Made by a program: the position numbers and the translations under genes
In this document: in pieces, positions 47,640-58,517 of the stretch
Position numbering within the stretch: position 1 is the first letter of the stretch
How the letters are laid out: each line of letters begins with the position of its first letter
From: Achatina immaculata
Taxonomy: Eukaryota > Mollusca > Gastropoda > Stylommatophora > Achatinidae
Assembly (NCBI GenBank): GCA_009760885.1
Contig: CM019692.1
Coordinates: forward strand, 47,065,930-47,129,929
Direction of reading: 5' to 3'
Length of the DNA stretch: 64,000 nucleotides
Notes under the pieces: model-generated
What the model was told of the DNA's origin: nothing
Seen by the model: the letters and a program-made list of their open reading frames with translations, nothing else
The model's database searches: none

Positions 47640-48075
47640 ATGAAACATTCATCATCATCATCATCAGGTGCCGTGCCGACTGGCGTTGGCTATTATGCTT
47701 CTCCAGTTCAGTTGGTGATCTCCTCTCACACCATCCCGTCAGACTGTCCAGTATCATTTCTCTTGGTCTTCCTCTTGATCTTCTTCCTTCTATTTTTCCT
47801 GTTGTTATAATATTTTCAATGCCCCCTCTTCTCATTGCATGTCCTATGAAAGTACATTGTCTCTCTCTTATCTTTCTGACAAGGTTTTTTGTCTCTCCAG
47901 CTCTTCTCATACATTCTTCATTAGTTACTTTTGCTGTCCAGGGGATTCGCAACATTCTTCTAATAAACCACATTTCTACTGCTTCCAATGATTTTTATGC
48001 AGACTTGCCTATTGTCCATGATTCACTTCCATATAACAAGATAGGTTCAATATAGCATTTTAGGACTTGTTTTCT
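47640..48075 (-). mobile_element. LINE 3' end, group E, minus copy
   Basis: The minus-strand frame 47605-47988 reads AVEMWFIRRMLRIPWTAKVT, ERQCTFIGHAMRRGGIENII and RRSRGRPREMILDSLTGWCE. The + strand start CATCATCATCATCATCAGGT is the (TGA)n tail in reverse. Confidence 0.88.
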
Positions 48076-48284
48076 AGATGAAACATTATATACAATTATA
48101 CGATTCTCCACAGAACATGGTTTTTAGCTCTTTTCACTTCTGTGTTATTCTTGACCTAATGCCATTTTTTTTGGGGGGGGGGGGAGAAATATTGATAGAA
48201 GGAAACAGAGGAACTTATTTATAATTTTAAAATATATTTTGGGTTAAATTTACACCATTTTTAGTTTTATTTAGGCTTTGTCTA

Positions 48285-48705
48285 AATGTCACTCTAAGCA
48301 TTGATTGTTAGACTTTGTCTAACTCGCTCCAAGCATTGATACACTAGACTTTGTCTAACTCGCTCCAAGCATTGATACACTAGACTTTATCTAAATCTAT
48401 CAAAGCATTGATACACTAGACTTTGTTTAAATCGCTCTAAGCATTGATACACTAGACTTTGTCTAACTCGCTCCAAGCATTGATACACTAGACTTTGTCT
48501 AAAGCATTGTTACACTAGACTTTATCTAAATATCTATCAAAGCATTGATACACTAGACTTTGTTTAATTATCGCTCTAAGCGTTGATACACTAGACTTTG
48601 TCTAAAATATTACTCTAAACTTTACTACACGCTTTGTCTGATTATCGCTCTAAGAATTGATACACAAGTCTGTCTAATTATCGCTCTAAGCGTTGGTACA
48701 CGTTA
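48285..48705. repeat. 36-42 bp tandem repeat
   Basis: GCATTGATACACTAGACTTT followed by GTCTAACTCGCTCCAA-type units, about eleven copies with indels. Confidence 0.9.
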
Positions 48706-48982
48706 AGTGTAAGATCTACCAACCTTGCCAGTGTAAAAGAGTTAAGTAGGTGAATGTTGTTTTGTGGAACTTGTATAAGGGCAGACAATGTTTGTATTAC
48801 GTAATATTTGTGTTATATAATATTTGTATTACATAACAATTTTTACGTTACACGTCCTGAAAAAATGTGAAGGTGAATAATTAGTAAAGTACATTTTTAT
48901 AAATATGAAGAAGATTAAACTTTAGTTCTTTCTTTCTTTCTTTCTTACTTTCTTTCCTTCTTTCTTTACTAATGATGCATGA

Positions 48983-49158
48983 TGGATTTGATATTCCAGA
49001 TCGTTAGATTAAAAAGTCTCTTTTTTCCCATTGTTTCCATTCTTTCTTTCTTTTACACTTTCTTTCTTTCTTACAGTTTATTTATTTTCTTTCTTTTACA
49101 CTTTCTTTTCTTTCTTTCTTTTACACTTTCTTTTCTTTCTTTCTTTCTTTCTTTTACA

Positions 49159-49196
<38 letters not shown>

Positions 49197-50824
49197 AACG
49201 ATGTTGATGGATTAGCCACACCTGATTGTTAGATTCAGACCACACGTTTTCCACATTACTTCTTGCATTCCCATGCCTTTATTACAATCTTTCTGTATAT
49301 TAGTTTTACAGGGCAGATGCGTTCTTTGTATAAATTATGCATTTCTACTTAGTTTGTAGTTTGTTTTCCTTCGTTAAGTAAACAAGTGAAAATTTCACGT
49401 GTTTAGATTTGTATTTTTCCTCTTCCCCTCCCTCTCTCCCTCCCCCTCTCTCTTTCTCTCCCTCACTCCCTCCCTCTCTCTGCCTGTCTTTTTCTCTCTC
49501 TCCCTCCCTGCCTCCCTCCATCTTTCTTCTCTCTCCCTCCTCTCTTTTTGTCTCTTCCTCCCCTCTCTCCCTCCCTCCCTCTCTCTTTCTCTATCCCCTC
49601 CCCCTCTCCCTTCCTCTCTTTTCTCTCTCTCCCTCTCTCTCATTCTCTCCCTCCCTGCCTCTCTCTTCCTCCCTCCCTCTCTTTCTTTCCCTCCCTTTCT
49701 CTCCCTCGCTTCCTCTCTCTCCCTCTCCTTCTCCCTCGCTTCCTCTCCCTCCACCTCTCTTCCCCCTTTTTAAGCTTTGATATTCTGTATACACTGAAAC
49801 CATCAACAGAGTTTAGATGTAATCCTCATTTCCTGCCGTAGCCCGACTTGTTGATCATGATTGGGAAAATGGGATATTGTTCATATCCTTGGATGACAGG
49901 TGTCTGTGAGGGGATTACCACTTGGTCTTTATGATGTAAGTACATGGACTAGAATAGTCTAGCAACGTCCAGGACAATTCATAAGGCTATTTTTTTTAGG
50001 CAAGGGGGTTGAGGGGAGAAGATTTTTAACATACAAAACAACAATTGCTGTATCATCATTATCATCGTCATCAAATTTATTCGTACATCCACCGTGCTAC
50101 TTATCTTCTACAGAGCCCGTTTCCTGAGATTTTAAAAATGTACGAGCCCAGCCCTGTTAACTCCCAAGTTCTGTTAACCCTAGCGCTGTTGACTCAAGTC
50201 TGTTAACCAGACTCTTGTTAACCCAGCCCTGTTAACTCTCAAGTTCTGTTAACACTAGACCTGTTGACTCAACTCTGTTAACAAGACTCTTGTTAACCCA
50301 GCCCTGCTCTCTCAAGTTTTGTTAACCCTAGCGCTGTTGACTCAACTCTGTTAACCCAGCTATCTGGAGGATGTTAAAACTTGCTTGTTTGTCTGTCTAC
50401 TGTCTGTCTATCTATCTGCCTGCCTACCTACCGACCGACCAATCTGCCTATCGATCTGACTGACTGTCTATCCATCTATCTGCCTGCCTACCTACCGACC
50501 GACCAATCTGCCTATCGATCTGACTGTCTGTCTGTCTGCCTGCCTGCTTGTGTGTGTGTCTGTCTTTCTGTCTCTTTCTAGTTTCGTTATAGTTTTCTTA
50601 CTTAATAATCGGTGTGTGTACTTAATCACTTAAACAATGCGTGTAAGTGATCTGTTTACCAGTTTGGCTGTTGTTAATGTGTGGAAATATAATTTCGCCA
50701 TATATATGTAATCCGCATGTATTGTTAAATATTTGAGTAAGATCTTGCATGTACTAGCTTCACTTCATATTTAGCATTGCTTTTATATGCTTGTATTGTT
50801 AATACTGAATTGATGTTGAAAGAC
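48983..50824. repeat. 1.9-kb tandem duplication, left copy
   Basis: Begins TGGATTTGATATTCCAGATC and continues through (TTTC)n, a 350-bp polypyrimidine tract, TGTTAACCC repeats and CTGCCTACC repeats. The right copy (50825-52797) follows with no spacer. Only a few substitutions separate the non-repetitive parts (for example CTAGCAACG versus CTAGGAACG). Confidence 0.95.
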
Positions 50825-51018
50825 TGGATTTGATATTCCAGATCGTTAGATTAAAAAGTCTCTTTTTCCCATTGTTTCCATTCTTTCTTTCTTTTACACT
50901 TTCTTTCTTTCTTACAGTTTATTTATTTTCTTTCTTTTACACTTTCTTTTCTTTCTTTCTTTTACACTTTCTTTTACACTTTCTTTCTTTCTTTCTTTCT
51001 TTCTTTTACACTTTCTTT

Positions 51019-51053
<35 letters not shown>

Positions 51054-52797
51054 AACGATGTTGATGAATTAGCCACACCTGATTGTTAGATTCAGACCAC
51101 ACGTTTTCCACATTACTTCTTGCATTCCCATGCCTTTATTACAATCTTTCTGTATATTAGTTTTACAGGGCAGATGCGTTCTTTGTATAAATTATGCATT
51201 TCTACTTAGTTTGTAGTTTGTTTTCCTTCGTTAAGTAAACAAGTGAAAATTTCACGTGTTTAGATTTGTATTTTTTCCTCTTCCCTCCCTCTCTCCCTCC
51301 CCCTCTCTCTTCTCTCCCTCACTCCCTCCCTCTCTGCCTGTCTTTTTCTCTCTCTCCCTCCCTGCCTCCCTCCATCTTTCTTCTCTCTCCCTCCTCTCTT
51401 TTTGTCTCTTCCTCCCCTCTCTCCCTCCCTCCCTCTCTTTCTCTATCCCCTCCCCCTCTCCCTTCCTCTCTTTTCTCTCTCCCTCCCTCTCTCTCATTCT
51501 CTCCCTCCTGCCTCTCTCTTCCTCCCTCCCTCTCTTTCTTTCCCTCCCTTTCTCTCCCTCGCTTCCTCTCTCTCCCTCTCCTTCTCCCTCGCTTCCTCTC
51601 CCTCCACCTCTCTTCCCCCTTTTTAAGCTTTGATATTCTGTATACACTGAAACCATCAACAGAGTTTAGATGTAATCCTCATTTCCTGCCGTAGCCCGAC
51701 TTGTTGATCATGATTGGGAAAATGGGATATTGTTCATATCCTTGGATGACAGGTGTCTGTGAGGGGATTACCACTTGGTCTTTATGATGTAAGTACATGG
51801 ACTAGAATAGTCTAGGAACGTCCAGGACAATTCATAAGGCTATTTTTTTTAGGCAAGGGGGTTGAGGGGAGAAGATTTTTAACATACAAAACAACAATTG
51901 CTGTATTATCATCATCATCGTCATCAAATTTATTCGTACATCCACCGTGCTACTTATCTTCTACAGAGCCCGTTTCCTGAGATTTTAAAAATGTACGAGC
52001 CCAGCCCTGTTAACTCCCAAGTTCTGTTAACCCTAGCGCTGTTGACTCAAGTCTGTTAACCAGACTCTTGTTAACCCAGCCCTGTTAACTCTCAAGTTCT
52101 GTTAACACTAGACCTGTTGACTCAACTCTGTTAACAAGACTCTTGTTAACCCAGCCCTGCTCTCTCAAGTTTTGTTAACCCTAGCGCTGTTGACTCAACT
52201 CTGTTAACCCAGCTATCTGGAGGATGTTAAAACTTGCTTGTTTGTCTGTCTACTGTCTGTCTATCTATCTGCCTGCCTACCTACCGACCGACCAATCTGC
52301 CTATCGATCTGACTGACTGTCTATCCATCTATCTGCCTGCCTACCTACCGACCGACCAATCTGCCTATCGATCTGACTGTCTGTCTGTCTGCCTGCCTAC
52401 CTACCGACCGACCAATCTGCCTATCGATCTGACTGACTGTATATCCATCTATCTGCCTGCCTACCTACCTACCGACCGACCAATCTGCCTATCGATCTGA
52501 CTGTCTGTCTGTCTGCCTGCTTGTGTGTGTGTCTGTCTTTCTGTCTCTTTCTAGTTTCGTTATAGTTTTCTTACTTAATAATCGGTGTGTGTACTTAATC
52601 ACTTAAACAATGCGTGTAAGTGATCTGTTTACCAGTTTGGCTGTTGTTAATGTGTGGAAATATAATTTCGCCATATATATGTAATCCGCATGTATTGTTA
52701 AATATTTGAGTAAGATCTTGCATGTACTAGCTTCACTTCATATTTAGCATTGCTTTTATATGCTTGTATTGTTAATACTGAATTGATGTTGAAAGAC
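50825..52797. repeat. 1.9-kb tandem duplication, right copy
   Basis: Nearly identical to 48983-50824 but about 131 bp longer, mainly because of extra CTGCCTACCTACCGACCGAC units at 52395-52500. TGGATTTGA stands at the start, the junction (50825) and the end (52798), which suggests microhomology. Confidence 0.95.
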
Positions 52798-52799
52798 TG

Positions 52800-53285
52800 G
52801 ATTTGAATGAAAACGATACAGGGGAGATAATGTCAGACACTCCCACGCGCCCAAGTCCTCGTACTTTGAAAAGAAGGTTTGTTCTTTTTGTCTGCTTACC
52901 TGTTTGTCTGTCTGCCTGTCCGTTTGTCCGCCAGCCTGTGTGTCTGTCTGTCAGGTTTCTTTACTGATATTCACATTTACGGCTGATTTTCTGTCAGATT
53001 TCAGCAGTCAAAACCGTTCATTATCTTATTTTTGGGGCCAATCATTGGGACCGTAATTTGTCTGGCATCTTCTCTTTCTGCCTGAAACAGATCTTTTTTT
53101 CCCCTCCCCTAATCCAACAGCTGTTTTCATTGGCTCTAGTCCGCATTCTTCTTGGCACCATATTAGCTCTTCAAAGAGTCTGGTGTGGGCTGTTTTGTAA
53201 AAATCCTTTGGAAATCTCGATTTACTTATTTTTTTTAAATGATGATCTTTTGGTCAGCTTGTTTGTTATACAGATCCCAGTTGTT
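52800..53285. other. Intron, no gene seen
   Basis: No feature recognised beyond short (TCTG)n runs. Confidence 0.45.
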
Positions 53286-53289
53286 AAAA

Positions 53290-53500
53290 TATGAAGTTTC
53301 AGTAAAAAGTTACAATATGAAGTTTCAGTAAAAGTTACAATATACAGTTTCAGTAAAAGTTGCAATGTAAAGTTTCAGTAAAAGTTGCAGTATAAAGTTT
53401 CAGTAAAGGTTACAATATAAATTTTTAGTAAAAGTTACAATATGAAGTTTCACTAAAAGTTACAATATAAAATTCCAGTAAAAGTGTAAAAGTTACAATA
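53290..53500. repeat. 25-bp tandem repeat, about 8 copies
   Basis: Unit AGTTTCAGTAAAAGTTACAA + TATGA. Confidence 0.9.
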
Positions 53501-53504
53501 CTGT

Positions 53505-53685
53505 TTTCTAGTGAAGGAACAGCTGACATCTAGCGTCAGGGTTGACGAATTGTAACTGATCAAGACCCTGTCTAACATGTCCTTAGTAACAGGTTTAACC
53601 TGGCAATCGGGGATCGCCATAGGTCCACATGGAAGGGGGGTGGTGGAATCAGCTAAGGAGGTATTGCTCATCTTTTCCATTTTAG
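53505..53685 (-). repeat. X-family repeat, 3' half
   Basis: The minus strand matches the second half of the X copy at 54586-54890 (TGATTCCACCACCCCCC, GATTGCCAGGTTAAACCTGT, ACAGGGTCTTGATCAGTTAC). The first half lies beyond the LINE insertion, at 54330-54390. Confidence 0.65.
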
Positions 53686-53689
53686 TTGC

Positions 53690-54330
53690 ACTCAGTCAGT
53701 TAGTCACTTGCATATCACTTGCGGAAGTTTGCCTTTCTAACAGCTGTCCACTAGGTCTCTTGGTTTTAAGCAAGATGCCCTGCTGCTGATGCATCCATTT
53801 GTAGATTATCAACGATGTCTTGCAGCCATCTTCGCCTTGGTCTTCCTCTCTTTATTTTTTCCTATTATGTACCCTTCCAAGACGGTCTTCTCTAAATTCT
53901 CATGACTTTTAATGTGTCCAAAATAAGTTTTCTCTCTTTAATCCTCTTTACTAGCCAATCTTCTTCAATATTACGTTCTTGTAGTATTTATATATTTGTT
54001 CTTTTGTGTGCCCATGATATTTGAAGAACTCTTCTGTAGCATTTATATTCAAAGGTATGTATGTGTTTCTCAGCTGTTTTGTTAAGTGTCCAGGTCTCAT
54101 AGGCATATGTTGCCATGGGAGAGATGCATGGCCTTAAAAATCTTATTTTTGTAGTTCTGTCTGTTCCTCTCCACGGTTTCTTTAGTTGTATTGCTTTTTT
54201 GAAGAGCGATAGATGCCCTCCTTTTAATTCCTCTCATTGTATCTCCAATATTAGTTAGTAATGATCCAAGATGTTCAAAACTCTCCACCTCTTCTAATTT
54301 TTCCTCACTTATATATGACTGCTCCACTCC
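53690..54330 (-). mobile_element. LINE 3' end, group C, inside an X repeat
   Basis: Minus-strand LINE relic (EEKLEEVESFEHLGSLLTN, RRASIALQK, then frameshifted) with the usual tail GGCAAACTTCCGCAAGTGAT. X-repeat halves lie on both sides in the same orientation. Confidence 0.82.
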
Positions 54331-54390
54331 CAAACCAACATGATGCCGTGCCCCAACATCTTGACCGCATTACGTGCAAGGCACATGAAG
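54330..54390 (-). repeat. X-family repeat, 5' half
   Basis: The minus strand reads GGTCAAGATGTTGGGGCACG followed by GCATCATGTTGG, equal to the first part of X at 54630-54655. Confidence 0.6.
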
Positions 54391-54399
54391 TTTCCAGGA

Positions 54400-54500
54400 A
54401 GAAGAAGAAGAAGAATCTTTATTTTCGAAGGGCTAGGAATTGATTACGCAGGGCAGTCTGACATTCCGCTCTTCATAAGTCAACTTTCGTTTTTAACGTA
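54400..54500 (+). repeat. Y-family dispersed repeat
   Basis: AAGAAGAAGAAGAATCTTTA followed by GCAGGGCAGTCTGACATTCC. Confidence 0.5.
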
Positions 54501-54585
54501 CATTCAGTTTAGTACAAGTATACAAATTGTATAAAAAATATAAAACACATTTAATTTAAAGGTATACTTGTTACCTGTACGAACT

Positions 54586-54890
54586 CCCTGTAACTGCGAG
54601 CTGTTGTTCTTTACAGCTGATGCTGTAGAGGTGTTGGGGCACATCATCATATGGTTATGGCGGCTACTTTTTCAAGTCCCGGAGTACAGCTAAAAATCAG
54701 GGGGTGTGCAGTGCTTCTTTAGCAGACTCCACCACCCATGGGGACTATGGCGGTCCCTGCCCCGTTAGCCAGGCTACTGGGGGTACCACAGAAGGATGGG
54801 ATAGAGTCTTAGTCATCTATAGTTCGCTAACCCTGACGCTAGCATATCAGATGTGGGTCACTGATTGCCTCATCGGACGAGCGTCTTCAC
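54586..54890 (+). repeat. X-family dispersed repeat
   Basis: Good copy: GCGAGCTGTTGTTCTTTACA, CTTTAGCAGACTCCACCACC, CCCTGCCCCGTTAGCCAGGC, CACTGATTGCCTCATCGGAC. About 70-75% alike to the copy at 43390 by eye. Confidence 0.7.
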
Positions 54891-55054
54891 CCAAGCCCCA
54901 TTTAAGAGTATAAAATAAAACTATTACATTCACGAAAGTACAGCAAGTAGCTACATGGCTTATATAATAATGTTTTTAAAAAAACTGAATCTTCAGTGCA
55001 GTTCATGTCTCATCACGTTCTGTCACAATCTGAACTACCACTTATTTAATTTGC

Positions 55055-55275
55055 TGTTATAGAACGCAACTTGGTGCGCTGTTATAGAACACAACCTGGT
55101 GCACTGTTATAGAACACAACTTGGTGCACTGTTTTAGAACACAACTTGGTTTGCTGTTTTAGATCACACCTTGGTTTGCTGTTTTAGAACACAACATGGT
55201 GTGCTGTTTTAGATTACACCTTGGTTTGCTGTTTTAGAACACAACTTGGCTTGCTGTTTTAGAACACAACCTGAT
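55055..55275. repeat. 26-bp tandem repeat, about 8 copies
   Basis: Units TTTAGAACACAACTTGGTTT + GCTGTT, with ATAGAAC and AGATCAC variants. Confidence 0.9.
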
Positions 55276-55459
55276 GGTAGGCGAATCAACGGTAAGGTGT
55301 TCATTGATGAGATTTACTGAAAGAATTAAACCTCGGGCGTGATCAGTCCAGAGACCTGGCAGAGTTTTCTTGGCATTAAAACCGGTACAACTTCCCCAGG
55401 TCATTAAAAAAAAAAAGGACTCTCCCTTACGTGCTACGCTGATTGGGCGTAAATCTCTC

Positions 55460-55501
55460 ATGTGCGTGCGCGCGCGCGCGTATATATGTGCGTGCGCGCG
55501 C
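55460..55501. repeat. Alternating purine-pyrimidine tract
   Basis: Unbroken Pu-Py alternation made of TGTGCG, (CG)n, TATATA and (GC)n for about 41 bp. Confidence 0.9.
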
Positions 55502-55914
55502 TTATTTGTGTGAGTACATTCGTGGGAAAAACGTATGTTCGGTAGCATCCAGGAAGAAAGACACGAGATTGTACTAGAATCAGTGCAGATGATGTGGGTA
55601 ATTGGTATAAATTGAGAATTGATCGTTAGCTGCATCCAATAAACAAATATACAAGAAGTATTTTACGCACTTCTGGGTACGACTGGGTTAAGGAAAAAAA
55701 ATATTAATATCCAGAATCTTCCCATTAACGAAACTGTTTTACGAACAGGCGCAGGGCGGTAATTATTTTAGGTTACAATAACAGCAGCCGCGCAAAGATA
55801 CAAGGGGGGAAAAAGTAGTGCTTCATGGCTTATCTAGGTTGGTTTTGTGTGCGAGTAGTAGGTAGTGTCTGTTGGGAGGATATCTGCATTCCTTACAGTG
55901 AGAGATAGTTTTAT

Positions 55915-55978
55915 TTTTAAATGGTGAATAACTGGGAACACTCAATTTTCTTTATAACATGTATATATGTGTGTGTGT

Positions 55979-56027
<49 letters not shown>

Positions 56028-56223
56028 TTTTAAAGAGTGAATAACTGAGAACACAGGACCGTCTAATATCCTGCCTCTCTTCACTCAATTTTCTTTATAA
56101 CATGAGAGAGAGAGGAGAGAGAGAGGAGAGGGAGAGAGAGAGGAGAGAGAGATGTTTTAAATATATTTGGGCACGCAGGCCTGTCTAATGTTCTGCCTCT
56201 CATCACTCAGTTTTCATTATGGC

Positions 56224-56255
<32 letters not shown>
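55915..56255 (+). repeat. Y-family / (GA)n tandem composite
   Basis: Three rounds of a Y-type segment (TTTTAAA-GTGAATAACTGAGA ... CTCAATTTTCTTTATAACATG) each followed by a GAGAGA run, at about 55915-56023, 56024-56150 and 56151-56255. Confidence 0.7.
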
Positions 56256-56257
<2 letters not shown>

Positions 56258-56582
56258 AAATCACATGCTAAGAAGATGCACTTTACCAAAACTTGTTCCG
56301 TTTTTTTTTAAACCAAAGATTTTGTCAAGATCCTTTAAGTCACGGGAAACGTTTGGAATGAATTGGGGGGGGGGGGGGCCGCGAGCATCGATTTCATGGT
56401 AAGGTAACTGAGAATTTCTAGTTATAATGTCCTTGTAGGTGATGTAGAGAGTCGGAAAGAGAGAGAAAGAGGCAGAAACACAGCCCCCCCCCCCCCCAAT
56501 CCCAACACCCTTTTCCTCCCCCCCCCCAGTTATTTCTGTTGTTTATTGCCTGAATAAAAAGGCTTCGTTGAATATCAGATCG

Positions 56583-57008
56583 TTTAGATTGGCTAGCAGG
56601 ATCAATATATACATTCTATTGGCTAGCAAGATCAGCATATACGTTCTATTGGCTAGCAAGATCAGCATATACATTCTATGGGCTAACAAGATCAGAATAT
56701 GCATTCTGTTGGCTAGCAAGATCAGAATATACATTATTTTGGCTAGCACGATCAGAATATATGTTCTATTGGCTAGCAAGATCAGCATATACATTCTGTG
56801 GGCTAACAAGATCAGAATATACATTCTGTTGGCTAGCAAGATCAGCATATACGTTCTATTGGCTAGCAAAATCAGCATATACATTCTATGGGCTAACAAG
56901 ATCAGAATATACATTCTGTTGGCTAGCAAGATCAGCATATACATTCTATTGGCTAACAAAATCAGCATATACATTCTATTAGCTAACAAGATCAGAATAT
57001 ACATTCTA
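56583..57008. repeat. 30-bp minisatellite, 14 copies
   Basis: Unit GGCTAGCAAGATCAGCATAT + ACATTCTATT. Because 30 is divisible by three, frames stay open on both strands (up to 157 codons) without being genes. GGCTAAC and GATCAGAAT variants alternate in a pattern. Confidence 0.95.
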
Positions 57009-57094
57009 CTTTGCCCTGCCCAGAGAATAAATGTCTTATGAAGAGAAATCTTCTGATGGAGTTTTTAGTTGCACAAAGTGGTTTTTCCCCCCTC

Positions 57095-57097
<3 letters not shown>

Positions 57098-57147
<50 letters not shown>
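57098..57147. repeat. (CT)n microsatellite
   Basis: About 24 CT units. Confidence 0.95.
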
Positions 57148-57149
<2 letters not shown>

Positions 57150-57179
57150 AATACCATGTTTTTTAAAACTACTTCTTCC

Positions 57180-57420
57180 TTGTCAGTGTTGGAGAAAGTA
57201 TGGTCATGCTCTAGCTGCAACCCTGTCGGAAGTCCGCCGTCCTCTTTAAGGCTTGAGTTTCAACCCCCATAGGTTTTTTCTTTCAGCTCATCTCCCTCGG
57301 GCTAGATCAGTGCTCGGAGGTTTGAGTGAGCTGGACAGGTTAGCAGGATGTGTTCTGGTGTCTGGATCCCAAAGCCGCAGGGACGCTCATTTGTGTATGA
57401 CAAGTTGGAACTGGATTTAA
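57180..57420 (-). mobile_element. LINE 3' end fragment, group F
   Basis: The minus strand reads TNERPCGFGIQTPEHILLTC then PAHSNLRALI, a stop, and PEGDELKEK. This is the same tail signature as at 5340-5640. Confidence 0.65.
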
Positions 57421-57540
57421 AGGAAGAGAAGAGGAGAGGGTCAAACAATGGCTACTCTACAATGGAGACATAATAACCAGTATATTCTTTACTCACATGT
57501 TTGTCGATATTGCTGGTTTTATTATTATTATTATTATCAT

Positions 57541-57800
57541 CGGCGGCTTGGTTGACTGACTGAGTAGTTAGGTGTTCGACCTGCTAATCTGGTGGTGCCG
57601 GGTTCAAGTCTCAAGAATGGGGATTTCTTTCTTTTCTTTTTTTTTTTTTGTCCTGATACCACCACACTGAAAAAGGCCCCAGCCTCTAAAAATGGGTACC
57701 AGAGAAATCTGGGAAGGTAAATATGGCCAGGCGTGATATTGAACACATCACACTTTCCTGTGCCGAAGGTCTTGGAAATACAGGCCCAACACCGCATCCC
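57541..57800 (+). mobile_element. tRNA-derived SINE, second subfamily
   Basis: Head with box B-like GGTTCAAGTCT, a body with AATGGGTACCAGAGAAATCT and GGCCAGGCGTGATATTGAAC. It shares the GGCCAGGCGTGATA core with the first subfamily, but the head and the middle differ. Confidence 0.7.
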
Positions 57801-58246
57801 CCAGTATGGCTTGATGGCATGGAAACGGGATTTGACTTTTCCCTTATTATTGGCGGTAGTATGTCAGAATTTGAGACAGGATTGAAATAGTTTGAGAACC
57901 GCTTCGCAGGTCCCCCGTTCACTTCATTTCCCCGCTGGATCTTGAAGGTGCTCGCCACGTGGATGTGAGATAGTAGCCACGCCCAGGCAGCCACAAGTGC
58001 CGAGAAAACAAAACACATCAAATACACTTTCAGATTTCTCACGGTAAATGAGATCTATTTTAGAACTTGTTCGCCCGTTTTTTGTTGTTGTTGTTGTTCT
58101 TCATTTACTTCCATTGCGAGATTCAGAAAAGTGACTGGAAACGATATGAAGAGAGAGAGAGAGTAGCAGATAAGTTTGATGTACTCTGTATCTTCGTTAT
58201 AATTCTGGGTCCTTTTTGTACGCATGCTCGATTTACGCTGTTGTTT

Positions 58247-58511
58247 GGTCTGAGTGGCGAAGTGGTTAGTGCACTGGTCTCTCATAGCGAATGTTGGGGG
58301 TTCGAATCCGGCTGGAGGCACCCCAGTCACCCAGCTGTAGAAATGGGTACCCGACTTCTTCTGGAGTTTGGTAAAGAAAGGCGGCCAGGCGTGATACTGA
58401 CCATATCACCCTCTAGTGTGCTGACAGGTCAAGGAAAATATGGGCACTAACACCATATCCCTATGTGGCTCTAAGGCATGACAGGATTACCTTTACCTTT
58501 TTACCTTTTTT
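58247..58511 (+). mobile_element. tRNA-derived SINE, copy 2
   Basis: Full-length partner of 21422-21689 with box A TGGCGAAGTGG (58255-58265) and box B GGTTCGAATCC (58299-58309). The tail ACCTTTACCTTTTTACCTTTT shows that the 3' end is an ACCTTT-type repeat. It inserted directly upstream of a group E LINE relic. Confidence 0.88.
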
Positions 58512-58517
58512 GGTGGG

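Noticed and set aside
49395..51694. Arginine/glutamate- and serine/leucine-rich frames
   Set aside because: They come from the polypyrimidine tract read in both directions.
56543..57041. Open frames of 153-157 codons on both strands
   Set aside because: 30-bp repeat unit divisible by three, so no stop can arise in most frames.
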